Positions 12,000 to 24,400 of a stretch of DNA of 64,000 nucleotides are shown here, one piece after another. The DNA is taken from the NCBI GenBank assembly GCA_907163375.1, contig CAJQUW010011283.1, positions 124,001-188,000 on the forward strand, in the 5' to 3' direction. Source of the stretch: Prostheceraeus crozeri (taxonomy: Eukaryota > Platyhelminthes > Polycladida > Euryleptidae). The stretch's first letter is position 1. The number at the start of each line of letters is the position of its first letter. A program made the translations under genes and the position numbers. The notes below the pieces were generated by a model, which was given only the letters and a program-made list of their open reading frames with translations, was not told the DNA's origin and made no database searches.

Positions 12000-12260
12000 A
12001 ACGAATTGGCGACCGGGCCCTCGGAAGAACCGATGAAATACTTCGATTAGTCGAAGTATTCCGGACGCTGAGTTCTCAGCAACGCCAGATACTCTAGCGC
12101 CATATCACTAGGCAAAGGGTTTTCCACAAGCTGATTTGGAATGAGGTGGGCGGGGCAGCGAATTGCTTCGCCTTTCTCCGCCTGCTAAGCAGCCAGGAGA
12201 AAGACTTTCCCCATCATCACTCTGCATCCACAGCGGAGCTCAAGGGTTCGGTTCACGTCA
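12000..12260. other. GC-richer patch with three consecutive hairpins
   Basis: This patch stands out from its AT-rich surroundings. Three perfect or near-perfect hairpins are visible: 12,037-12,060 (stem AATACTTCGA, loop TTAG), 12,158-12,171 (stem GCGAA, loop TTGC) and 12,172-12,203 (stem CTTTCTCC with an inner GCTNAGC pairing). It has no coding frame. It could be a structured RNA gene, a processing signal or a decayed element, and it does not resemble any spliceosomal or ribosomal RNA I can recall. Confidence 0.4.
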
Positions 12261-12545
12261 AAGAAAGCTATATCGAACGACATTGCATCAAACAACTTGT
12301 ATTTGATGAATGAGTATGGACGTCTCCCTTATATTTCTCCCACATTTTCTTAACTGGCTAGCAAGGCATTGAAACATTGAACAAATCGGTATTGTCCATG
12401 CTTTAGCAGCAAATAGTTACTTGCGCGCGTGGAGTCTACAGTAACAAGTTGTCAACGTGAGAATCCTTTCAGTCGCTCACGATGATCTCCCTTCCGGTGC
12501 GATAGCAATGGGCTGTGTAGGAATCAGCTAGGTGGGAGGTCTTAG

Positions 12546-12833
12546 ATGACGATAAGTTCCTGCATCCTTGTTCGTTGGACAGATGCGATAGAAAATTCAA
12601 TGTGTTTAATGCGACAAACGATTGCCAGAGAGAGCGTTATCATTCATCTTTGTGTTCTACTCCATCTGCTGAGGGAGCGGCGCGACAAACAGGCGACAGA
12701 GTGGGCTGTCTCTCCTCGTGAACCTTTGTGTGCACAGGAGGGTTATATGACATCTGTTTCACTGATAGGTTTTATGATAAACGTTTTAGCTGCTTTTGAA
12801 TGGCAGCATGTTGAATATTGCAAGCAATATTAA
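12546..12833 (+). CDS. Hypothetical open frame in the right arm
   Basis: This 95-codon frame is the mirror copy of the frame at 1751-2116, with two visible substitutions (Arg to Cys, Cys to Ser). No domain is recognised, and it may be a chance frame preserved by arm similarity. Confidence 0.15.
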   Translation: MTISSCILVRWTDAIENSMCLMRQTIARESVIIHLCVLLHLLRERRDKQATEWAVSPREPLCAQEGYMTSVSLIGFMINVLAAFEWQHVEYCKQY

Positions 12834-13830
12834 ATGTCAATCCGTGTGCCATTTTCACATCGTCTGCACAGAAAATCACTTGATGCAGGTTTTTGAATGT
12901 TGATTCTGTTACCAACGCACAATTCGTTTAGAAATGAGACACGTATTCATTTGTCAAGCACATGAAAAGCAAACTTTGATTCTGGCCTTTAATACTCATG
13001 GACAGTCCTAATGTAATGTTCGCTGTTTCATACTCATGAAATAATTCCACTGACACAGACTTGTCACTCAGTCTTGATAATTCAATGACATGACATGCTT
13101 TGCTGTTTCCTACTGATGAGAGCGTTATGGACCTCTACACAGACTTCTTCATTTTGTTAGTTCAATGGTTGAGTCGTTGAACTGCATCTAAGACTTAAGC
13201 GTTTCTACAGGTTTTTATATCAGCTTTAAACACGACTGCAATCTATGAAAGTTTTACCAACATAGAGTTGTTGTCATAAGGTTTTTTACACCACGGAGTC
13301 TAGAGCTTAATGTTTACGAATTTCATTTGAATGTCACAAAGTTGAAGTGAGAATATATGTTCATCTGTCTATGATGAGTGTAAACGTTCTCGCTACACAG
13401 TTCTCCTTTACAAGTTTCCCGTAAAATAGTTGTGACACTTTTGTGTTTCACTTAATCTAGCAGGTTGATTTTTATCTCACACATGTTTTGAGTGTTTCCT
13501 AACCCATATGCATTCGACTTACAACGTTACAGGTTGTTATGTATATACTTGTATGTTGTCAATGCAGACTGCAAAAACGTTTAACACTGTCGTTATTTTC
13601 AAAACAGTCTACACACGCAATCAATTTGATAAAGGCAAGCAACACATTTAGTAAAGCTGGTACTCTAACGAGTGTGACTGCAGAAACATTTCATAAAACT
13701 TTTTTCAACGTTCGCTAAGTTTCACTACAGCATGTCAAAGACTTCTTACAAAACTTATTTCAACGTTTGCGTTTAGACTTTTAAGCGAAGATGTGCTTCA
13801 CGTATTCTACACGAACGGTTAACGCATGTG

Positions 13831-13885
13831 ATATAAAACCCTAAATCCTTAAATCCCTTAATCCAACCGTAGAAAACCCTACCCT
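13831..13885 (-). repeat. Telomere-like TTTAGGG block, right-arm copy
   Basis: Mirror copy of 818-870, read on the minus strand. Copies at 11,431-11,475 and 11,577-11,610 in the interior share the same orientation. Confidence 0.65.
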
Positions 13886-14339
13886 TGGTTTCTGGAGTTT
13901 AGGACTTTAGGACCCACACGCGATTCAATGTCATGGAACTAGCTCTCACACACTCAACGTCTGTAACAAGACTTTACCTGGTTTTATAAAACATTCAACA
14001 CTGTAGTACTTACTATAAGACCCTTTATCACTGTGAAACAATCTACACAGTGCAGTAAAACTTTCTAGTGCTGTGGTGAACACTGTTTTCATATAACATT
14101 CTAAACTCTCAGTCTTACTGCAGTAGAAAACTGCTTTTAGTAAACCTGATGAAGTATTCAGCAATCTAGCATTCATGAAGTTTGAATTTTCTAATAAGGG
14201 AACATTTGGCAACTGTCTCCACTCAACATAAAACTTTCTAACAGTGTGAAAGTAAGTAACAAGACAATCTACACTGTGCAGTAAAACCTTTTCGATAAAA
14301 CTTTTTAGTGCTGTGATGAGTTCGGTCAATCATAAAACT

Positions 14340-14945
14340 TCAATGATCAAACTTTACTTTCACAAACGTGTGTTGGGGTAAAAACTATTTGACTACACTA
14401 ACGCTTACATTTTATGACATTTGTGTTTCATAAAACGCCATGATCAAACTTAGCAACTATACAACCTGTGTTGCAGTAAAACTTTTGTACAACATGATAT
14501 ACTTTCTGACGACACTCACGAACAGAACTTCGATGATAAAACTTTACTTTCACAAACATGCGTCGTGGTAAATCCATTTGACTACACTAAACTTTGCTTT
14601 TGCAAACCATGATACACTTTCTGACGACACTTACGAATAAAACTTCGATGATCAAACTTTACTTTCACAAACGTGTGTCACGGTAAACCTATTTGACTAC
14701 ACTAAACTTTGCTTATGCAAACCATGATACACTTTCTGACGACACTCATGAATAAAACTTCGATGATCAAACTTTACTTTCTGAAACATGTGTCACGGTA
14801 AAACTATTTGACTACACTAACGCTTAAGTTTTATGGCATTTGTGTTTCATAAGACGTCATGATCAAACTTTCTAACTTTACATCAACCTGTGTTGCAGTA
14901 AAACTTTTGTATAACATGATATACTTTCTGACTACACTCACAAGA
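14340..14945. repeat. Degenerate tandem units of the right arm
   Basis: AAACTTTACTTTCACAAAC followed by GTGTCACGGTAAA and ATTTGACTACACTAA recurs at about 14,345, 14,543, 14,657 and 14,772. The part beyond 14,702 has no partner inside the window. Confidence 0.7.
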
Positions 14946-16200
14946 GCTTGTTCACTAGCGAAGAGAGAAATCTGTGATGTGTTGCGTGTGGCGCAAGGTC
15001 GGCCTCCCGTTTCATCCCTTCATCATTTCGTCTTCGTGATAGAGACCGTTCTTCAAAGAACTTATGGTTCATTCTCGCATGGTTGGCCAACTGTCGGGAA
15101 ACAGGTGCAATGGAGATTTTATGAGGTAACTTGTGGGAGATAGCTAAATGTCGGCGTGGCGGTCAGAGTACAACGTTGAGACGAAAGGCAACCACTTGGA
15201 AACATTAGGCAGAGAGGTTTCACAAAGATTACAATTACCAACGTCCCGTGCAGTACTCATCGCTACGGACTTCACCGCTGTCTCGAAAGAACGCCCACCA
15301 ACAGGAAGTATGACACGGAAAATCTCCGTAGCTTGCACCGGCAATGACTTGATAGCCATACATGAAAACCGGTGGAGTTATTTACAAGAGGTTGGCAGAC
15401 TTTCATCTGCTTGATAGCAAGCCGTTATTTACAAGCGTTTTGCAATGGAGATGTTTAGATGCCACCTATGACAAGATAGCTAAGACTCATCAGATTGGCG
15501 TTCAAAGTGCTACTTTGAGAACTGTGTCAAATGCCCAACATGAGACATGAGTTGCCCCAGCGGTTTCGGTCTAAAATATGACACACTCCCTTGCCACACT
15601 TATCACTACGGCATCATCCGCCGTCCCGAAGGAAAGCACTGTCAGTGGAATATTGCAGCAAAACCCTCCGTGTCTTCCTCGCTTTCAGTAAAAAACTGCT
15701 TGTATCAGAAGAAGACTGGCTCAAACATCATGACAAATCCTTTCGTTGACTTCTGCAGGGTCGAAAACCCAGAAAACCTCCAAAACTAGTGAATTTAAAT
15801 GTTTCAACTTTTTAGCACTACTTACGAAATTTTATAAGTAGTCTGTCAATATAGGTCTGATCAATAGTGATCGAATCTTATTTTAAACAAGTCAAAATGA
15901 CTTGTAGAAGCAAAGTTACAAGCCTTTAAAGTTTTGGAGTCTTTTATGGCCTGGAGACGAAGGCCATCTCCTGGCGAACCTTTAAGTCTGACGCCTTTGC
16001 TGATATCAGCCATGAAATTTTCTAAGTCGTTTTCCTGCGGAAACCTGAAATTTGGAATGTCCGATGCTATCATCAGGGCTTCAGAGAGACGACCTACCTT
16101 CGACAATCGCTCTCGTCTTAATGACAAGCCTCTCTCGGTTCTATATATAGCTTATATAGTTTGTGGCGATCAGCTGATGACGTAATATCCATCATCCAAA
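14946..16200. other. Unassigned region with short open frames
   Basis: The base composition is more balanced than in the arms. The longest plus-strand frame, 15,148-15,414 (88 codons), has no recognisable domain. Other frames at 15,362-15,550 and 15,547-15,789 overlap or follow it in different frames, so a decayed gene is possible. I do not recognise a product. Confidence 0.3.
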
Positions 16201-16640
16201 TCTTTAAACACGTCTATCTCCGGTTTTAGTGCTCCGATTGACTTCAAATTTTGACAGTCACGTTTTTTCGCTCTCACCTTTCATTTAAGACATCCCTCGA
16301 CTCTCTCGATATTAAACATGCTCTCATTTAAAAAACGAAACCTTCCAGGCATCTGAAAAGATAGGATCCTAGAGAACAAAGCGCGGCCTTGCCCGTAAAA
16401 GAAACCCGAGCTCTTCATTCACTTCCAATCCTCCCTCCGCTATTCATCACCAAAGGTGACTACAATTTAACATTTTCAGGAAAAAAATCCCGTGTGGAGA
16501 CCCAGTCTGAAGAAAAATTTTAACTTTTTCTCTCCGATTCACTTGAAACTCACCCTCTAGATGCAGAATGGCACGCTGATTACAAAAATCTGGTCTCTGT
16601 TTTCCCGTCCGAGGCTTTGTTCAACCGCTACAGCCATTTT
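16200..16640. repeat. Diverged satellite monomer(s) at the array edge
   Basis: Order and wording match the satellite consensus only loosely. CTCTCCGATT followed by CTTGAAAC, then CATCCGAGGC-like and CGGCTACAG-like pieces appear at 16,520-16,630, and a weaker copy appears at 16,220-16,330. Edge monomers of satellite arrays are usually the most diverged. Confidence 0.6.
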
Positions 16641-18894
16641 CATATAAATTCTAACTCTGTCGTTTTTCTGCAATTTCCCAAATCTTCAATGGCGTCTCGT
16701 ATCTAAACAAAGGCATATATGAAATAGCCGTTTCTTCCACTGAATTTTTCTTACTCTTAGCTTTCAAATGAGCTATTGCACGACTTTCTACGGTCTCTGG
16801 AACCAAAGTTGGAAGTCTCGTTCCAGAGAGGGGGGAGGTCAGAGCTTTTTCTCTCCGATTGAGCTGGAAACAAGTCCCTAGACTCAAAATTGGCCACAAA
16901 GTTCGAATTTGCCCTCATTTTTCCCATCCGAGCACTCTTTCATGTCGAAAAATGGACTTTCTCATCCCAAAACATCCGAAACCTGCCTTTTCTAACTATG
17001 ACGTTCTCCTGCCATTTTCCTCTCTAAAGCCAGGAAAATAAGACCAAACTCAGCCTTCCACTGCATTTTTCTCACTCTTAGCTTTCAAATGAGCTATTGC
17101 ACGACTTTCTACGATCTCTGGAACCAAAGTTGGAAGTCTCGTTCCAGAGGGGGGGATGTCAATACTTTTTCTCTCCGATTGAGCTGGAAACAAGTCCTCT
17201 AGACCGAAAATTAGCCAAAAAGTACGAATTTGCCCTCCGTTTATCCATCCGAGGCTTCGTTTAGCGGCTACAGACATTTTCATAAAATTCTAACTCTGTT
17301 TTTCGCAAATTTGCCAATGGTTCAATAGCGTCTCACATCTAGAGGAAGGCAGAGATGAGCAAGCCGTGTCTTTCACTGAATTGGTCTTACTCTTAGATTT
17401 CAAATGAGCTATTGCACGACTTTCTACGATCTCTGGAACCAAAGTTGGAAGTCTCGTTCCAGAGAGGGGGGAGGTCAGAACTTTTTCTCTCCGATTGAGC
17501 TGGAAACAAGTCCTCTAGACCGAAAATTAGCCAAAAAGTACGAATTTGCCCTCCGTTTATCCATCCGAGGCTTCGTTTAGCGGCTACAGACATTTTCATA
17601 AAATTCTGACTCTTTGTTTTTCGCAAATTTGCCAAATGTTCAATGATGTCTCACATCTAGAGGAAGGCAGAGATGAGAAAAGCCGTTTCTTCCACTGAAT
17701 TTGTCTCACTCTTAGCTTTCAAATGAGCTATTGCACGACTTTCTACGATCTCTGGAACCGAAGTTGGAAGTCTCGTTCCAGAGAGGGGGGAGGTCAGAGA
17801 TTTTTTCTCTCCGATTGAGCTGGAAACAAGTCCCTAGACCGAAAATTGGCCACAAAGTCCGAATTTGCCCTCCGTTTTCCCATCCGAGCACTCCTTGATG
17901 TCGTAAATTGGACTTTTTCAGCCCAAAACATCCAAAACCGGCCTTTTCTTACTCTGGCGTTTTCCTACCATTTTCCTCTCTAAAGCCAGAAAATAAGACC
18001 AAACTGAGCTGTGCACTGCATTTTTCTCACTCTTAGCTTTCAAATGAGCTATTGCACGACTTTCTACGATCTCTGGAAACAAAGTTGGAAGTCTCGTTCC
18101 AGAGGGGGGGATGTCAGTACTTTTTCTCTCCGATTGAGCTGGAAACAAGTCCTCTAGACCGAAAATTAGCCAAAAAGTCCGAATTTGCCCTCCGCTTTCC
18201 CATCCGAGGCTTCGTTTAGCGGCTACAGACATTTTCATAAAATTCTAACTCTTTGTTTTTCGCAAATTTGCCAATGGTTCAATGGCGTCTCACATCTAGA
18301 GGAAGGCAGAGATGAGCAAGCCGCTTCTTCCACTGAATTTTTGTCACTCTTAGCTTTCAAATGAGCTATTGCACGACTTTCTACGATCTCTGGAACCAAA
18401 GTTGGAAGTCTCGTTCCAGAGAGGGGGGAGGTCAGAACTTTTTCTCTCCGATTGAGCTGGAATCAAGTCCCTAGACTCAAAATTGGCCACAAAGTTCGAA
18501 TTTGCCCTCCGTTTTCCCATCCGAGCACTCCTTCATGTCAAAAAATGGACTTTCTCATCCCAAAACATCCAAAACCGGCCTTTTTTAACTCTGGCGTTTT
18601 CCTGCCATTTTCCTCTCTAAAGCCAGGAAAATGACCAAACTGAGCTTTCCACTGCATTTGTCTCACTCTTAGCTTTCAAATGAGCTATTGCACAACTTTC
18701 TACGATCTCTGGAACCAAAGTTGGAAGTCTCGTTCCAGAGGGGGGGAGGTCAGAGCTTTTTCTCTCCGATTGAGCTGGAAACAAGTCCTCTAGACCAAAA
18801 ATTAGCCAAAAAGTCCGAATTTGCCCTCCGTTTTCCCATCCGAGGCTTCGTTTAGCGGCTACAGACATTTTCATAAAATTCTAACTCTTGTTTT

Positions 18895-20174
18895 TCGCAA
18901 ATTTGCCAATGGTTCAATGGCGTCTCACATCTAGAGGAAGGCAGAGATGAGCAAGCCGTTTCTTCCATTGAATTTGTCTCACTCTTAGCTTTCAAATGAG
19001 CTATTGCACGACTTTCTACGATCTCTGGAACCAAAGTTGGAAGTCTCGTTCCAGAGAGGGGGGAGGTCAGAGCTTTTTCTCTCCGATTGAGCTGGAAACA
19101 AGTCCCTAGACCGAAAATTGGCCACAAAGTCCGAATTTGCCCTCCGTTTTCCCATCCGAGCACTCCTTCATGTCGTAAATTGGACTTTTTCATCCCAAAA
19201 CATCCAAAACCGGACTTTTCTTACTCTGGCGTTTTCCTACCATTATCCTCTCTAAAGCCAGGAAAATAAGACCAAACTGAGCCTTCCACTGCATTTTCTT
19301 ACTCTTAGCTTTCAAATGAGCTATTGCACAACTTTCTACGATCTCCGGAACCAAAGTTGGAAGTCTCGTTCCAGAGAGGGGGGGAGGTCAGAACTTTTTC
19401 TCTCCGATTGAGCTGGAAACAAGTCCCTAGACCGAAAATTGGCCACAAAGTCCGAATTTGCCCTTCGTTTTCCCATCCGAGGCTTCGTTTAGCGGCTACA
19501 GACATTTTCATAAAATTCTGACTCTTTGTTTTTCGCAAATTTGTCAAATGTTCAATGGCGTCTCACATCTAGAGGAAGGCAGAGATGAGCAAGCCGCTTC
19601 TTCCACTGAATTTGTCTCACTCTTAGCTTTCAAATGAGCTATTGCACGACTTTCTACGATCTCCGGAACCAAAGTTGGAAGTCTCGTTCCAGAGAGGGGG
19701 GGAGGTCAGAGCTTTTTCTCTCCGATTGAGCTGGAAACAAGTCCTCTAGACCGAAAATTGGCCACAAAGTCCGAATTTGCCCTCCGCTTTCCCATCCGAG
19801 GCTTCGTTTAGCGGTTACAGACATTTTCATAAAATTCTGACTCTTTGTTTTTCGCAAATTTGTCAAATGTTCAATGGCGTCTCACATCTAGAGGAAGGCA
19901 GAGATGAGCAAGCCGTTTCTTCCACTGAATTTGTCTCACTCTTAGCTTTCAAATGAGCTATTGCACGACTTTCTACGATCTCTGGAACCAAAGTTGGAAG
20001 TCTCGTTCCATCAGAGAGGGGGGGGGGAGGTCAGAGCTTTTTCTCTCCGATTGCGCTGGAAACAAGTCCTCTAGACCGAAAATTAGCCAAAAAGTCCGAA
20101 TTTGCCCTCCATTTATCCATCCGAGGCTTCGGTTAGCGGCTACAGACATTTTCATAAAATTCTAACTCTGTTTT
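18895..20174. repeat. 1280-bp higher-order repeat, copy 1
   Basis: Four monomers (one carrying the type B half) form a block that recurs at +1280 with only a few differences, for example C versus T near 19,349 and 19,789. The match runs on to about 20,255/21,535 before diverging. Confidence 0.9.
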
Positions 20175-21454
20175 TCGCAAATTTGCCAATGGTTCAATGG
20201 CGTCTCACATCTAGAGGAAGGCAGAGATGAGCAAGCCGTTTCTTCCATTGAATTTGTCTCACTCTTAGCTTTCAAATGAGCTATTGCACGACTTTCTACG
20301 ATCTCTGGAACCAAAGTTGGAAGTCTCGTTCCAGAGAGGGGGGAGGTCAGAGCTTTTTCTCTCCGATTGAGCTGGAAACAAGTCCCTAGACCGAAAATTG
20401 GCCACAAAGTCCGAATTTGCCCTCCGTTTTCCCATCCGAGCACTCCTTCATGTCGTAAATTGGACTTTTTCATCCCAAAACATCCAAAACCGGACTTTTC
20501 TTACTCTGGCGTTTTCCTACCATTATCCTCTCTAAAGCCAGGAAAATAAGACCAAACTGAGCCTTCCACTGCATTTTCTTACTCTTAGCTTTCAAATGAG
20601 CTATTGCACAACTTTCTACGATCTCTGGAACCAAAGTTGGAAGTCTCGTTCCAGAGAGGGGGGGAGGTCAGAACTTTTTCTCTCCGATTGAGCTGGAAAC
20701 AAGTCCCTAGACCGAAAATTGGCCACAAAGTCCGAATTTGCCCTTCGTTTTCCCATCCGAGGCTTCGTTTAGCGGCTACAGACATTTTCATAAAATTCTG
20801 ACTCTTTGTTTTTCGCAAATTTGTCAAATGTTCAATGGCGTCTCACATCTAGAGGAAGGCAGAGATGAGCAAGCCGCTTCTTCCACTGAATTTGTCTCAC
20901 TCTTAGCTTTCAAATGAGCTATTGCACGACTTTCTACGATCTCCGGAACCAAAGTTGGAAGTCTCGTTCCAGAGAGGGGGGGAGGTCAGAGCTTTTTCTC
21001 TCCGATTGAGCTGGAAACAAGTCCTCTAGACCGAAAATTGGCCACAAAGTCCGAATTTGCCCTCCGTTTTCCCATCCGAGGCTTCGTTTAGCGGTTACAG
21101 ACATTTTCATAAAATTCTGACTCTTTGTTTTTCGCAAATTTGTCAAATGTTCAATGGCGTCTCACATCTAGAGGAAGGCAGAGATGAGCAAGCCGTTTCT
21201 TCCACTGAATTTGTCTCACTCTTAGCTTTCAAATGAGCTATTGCACGACTTTCTACGATCTCTGGAACCAAAGTTGGAAGTCTCGTTCCATCAGAGAGGG
21301 GGGGGGGAGGTCAGAGCTTTTTCTCTCCGATTGCGCTGGAAACAAGTCCTCTAGACCGAAAATTAGCCAAAAAGTCCGAATTTGCCCTCCATTTATCCAT
21401 CCGAGGCTTCGGTTAGCGGCTACAGACATTTTCATAAAATTCTAACTCTGTTTT
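20175..21454. repeat. 1280-bp higher-order repeat, copy 2
   Basis: Near-identical tandem copy of 18,895-20,174, including the long G run within the last monomer (20,015-20,035 and 21,295-21,315). Confidence 0.9.
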
Positions 21455-24400
21455 TCGCAAATTTGCCAATGGTTCAATGGCGTCTCACATCTAGAGGAAG
21501 GCAGAGATGAGCAAGCCGTTTCTTCCATTGAATTTTTGTCACTCTTAGCTTTCAAATGAGCTATTGCACGACTTTCTACGATCTCTGGAACCAAAGTTGG
21601 AAGTCTCGTTCCAGAAGGAGGGAGGTCAGAACTTTTTCTCTCCGATTGAGCTGGAAACAAGTCCTCTAGACCGAAAATTGGCCACAAAGTCCGAATTTGC
21701 CCTTCGTTTTCCCATCCGAGGCTTCGTTTAGCGGCTACTGACATTTTCATAAAATTCTGACTCTTTGTTTTTCGCAAATTTGTCAAATGTTCAATGGCGT
21801 CTCACATCTAGAGGAAGGCAGAGATGAGCAAGCCGCTTCTTCCACTGAATTTGTGTCACTCTTAGCTTTCAAATGAGCTATTGCACGACTTTCTACGATC
21901 TCCGGAACCAAAGTTGGAAGTCTCGTTCCAGAGAGGGGGGGGAGGTCAGAGCTTTTTCTCTCCGATTGAGCTGGAAACAAGTCCTCTAGACCGAAAATTG
22001 GACACAAAGTCCGAATTTGCCCTCCGTTTTCCCATCCGAGGCTTCGTTTAGCGGCTACAGACATTTTCATAAAATTCTAACTCTGTTTTCGCAAATTTGC
22101 CAAATTTTCAATGATGTCTCACATCTAGAGGAAGGCAGAGATGAGCAAGCCGTTTCTTCCACTGAATTTGTCTCACTCTTAGCTTTAAAATGAGCTATTG
22201 CACGACTTTCTACGATCTCTGGAACCAAAGTTGGAAGTCTCGTTCCAGAGGGGGGGATGTCAATACTTTTCTCTCCGATTGCGCTGGAAACAAGTCCTCT
22301 AGAACAAAAATTAGCCAAAAAGTCCGAATTTGCCCTCCGTTTATCCATCCGAGGCTTCGTTTAGCGGCTACAGACATTTTCATAAAATTCTAACTCTGTT
22401 TTTCGCAAATTTGCCAATGGTTCAATGGCGTCTCACATCTAGAGGAAGGTAGAGATGAGCAAGCCGTTTCTTCCACTGAATTTTTGTCACTCTTAGCTTT
22501 CAAATGAGCTATTGCACGACTTTCTACGATCTCTGGAACCAAAGTTGGAAGTCTCGTTCCAGAAGGAGGGAGGTCAGAACTTTTTCCCTCCGATTGAGCT
22601 GGAAACAAGTCCTCTAGACCGAAAATTGGCCACAAAGTCCGAATTTGCCCTCCGTTTTCCCATCCGAGGCTTCGTTTAGCGGCTACAGACATTTTCATAA
22701 AATTCTGACTCTTTGTTTTTCGCAAATTTGTCAAATGTTCAATGGCGTCTCACATCTAGAGGAAGGCAGAGATGAGCAAGCCAATTCTTCCACTGAATTT
22801 GTGTCACTCTTAGCTTTCAAATGAGCTATTGCACGACTTTCTACGATCTCTGGAACCAAAGTTGGAAGTCTCGTTCCAGAGAGGGGGGGAGGTCAGAGCT
22901 TTTTCTCTCCGATTGAGCTGGAAACAAGTCCTCTAGACCGAAAATTTGCCAAAAAGTCCGAATTTGCCCTCCGTTTTCCCATCCGAGGCTTCGTTTAGCG
23001 GCTACAGACATTTTCATAAAATTCTGACTCTTTGTTTTTCGCAAATTTGTCAAATGTTCAATGATGTCTCACATCTAGAGGAAGGCAGAGATGAGCAAGC
23101 CAATTCTTCCACTGAATTTGTGTCACTCTTAGCTTTCAAATGAGCTATTGCACGACTTTCTACGATCTCTGGAACCAAAGTTGGAAGTCTCGTTCCAGAG
23201 GGGGGGATGTCAATACTTTTTCTCTCCGATTGAGCTGGAAACAAGTCCTCTAGACCAAAAATTAGCCAAAAAGTCCGAATTTGCCCTCCGTTTATCCATC
23301 CGAGGCTTCGTTTAGCGGCTACAGACATTTTCATAAAATTCTAACTCTGTTTTTCGCAAATTTGCCAATGGTTCAATGGCGTCTCACATCTAGAGGAAGG
23401 CAGAGATGAGCAAGGCAATTCTTCCATTGAATTTGTCTCACTCTTAGCTTTCAAATGAGCTATTGCACGACTTTCTACGATCTCTGGAACCAAAGTTGGA
23501 AGTCTCGTTCCAGAGAGGGGGGGAGGTCAGAGCTTTTTCTCTCCGATTGAGCTGGAAACAAGTCCTCTAGACCGAAAATTTGCCAAAAAGTCCGAATTTG
23601 CCCTCCGTTTTTCCCCTCCGAGGCTTCGTTTAGCGGCTACAGACATTTTCATAAAATTCTGACTCTTTGTTTTTCGCAAATTTGCCAAATGTTCAATGAT
23701 GTCTCACATCTAGAGGAAGGCAGAGATGAGCAAGCCAATTCTTCCACTGAATTTGTCTCACTCTTAGCTTTCAAATGAGCTATTGCACGACTTTCTACGA
23801 TCTCTGGAACCAAAGTTGGAAGTCTCGTTCCAGAGGGGGGGATGTCAATATTTTTTCTCTCCGATTGAGCTGGAAACAAGTCCTTTAGACCAAAAATTAG
23901 CCAAAAAGTCCGAATTTGCCCTCCGTTTTCCCATCCGAGGCTTCGTTTAGCGGCGACGGACATTTTCATAAAATTCTGACTCTTTGTTTTTCGCAAATTT
24001 GCCAAATGTTCAATGATGTCTCACATCTAGAGGAAGGCAGAGATGAGCAAGCCAATTCTTCCACTGAATTTGTCTCACTCTTAGCTTTCAAATGAGCTAT
24101 TGCACGACTTTCTACGATCTCTGGAACCAAAGTTGGAAGTCTCGTTCCAGAGGGGGGGATGTCAATATTTTTTCTCTCCGATTGAGCTGGAAACAAGTCC
24201 TTTAGACCAAAAATTAGCCAAAAAGTCCGAATTTGCCCTCCGTTTTACCATCCGAGCACTCCTTCATGTCGTAAATTGGACTTTTTCATCCCAAAACATC
24301 CAAAACCGGCCTTTTCCTACTCTGGCGTTTTCCTACCATTTTCCTCTCTAAAGCCAGAAAATAAGACCAAACTGAGCTGTGCACTGCATTTTTCTCACTC

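Larger units (their letters stand above)
12484..14702. repeat. Right arm of the large inverted repeat
   Basis: This is the reverse complement of 1-2101, with about 120 additional bases near 13,490-13,610. Beyond 14,702 the arm continues with further tandem units to about 14,945, whose partners would lie left of the window. Confidence 0.9.

Noticed and set aside
490-14329. 88-codon frame at 490-756 and its mirror at 13,946-14,329 as a conserved gene
   Set aside because: The translation is identical because the arms are nearly identical; composition is that of the surrounding tandem repeats (repeated CACAGCACTAGAAAGTTTTA-like pieces).
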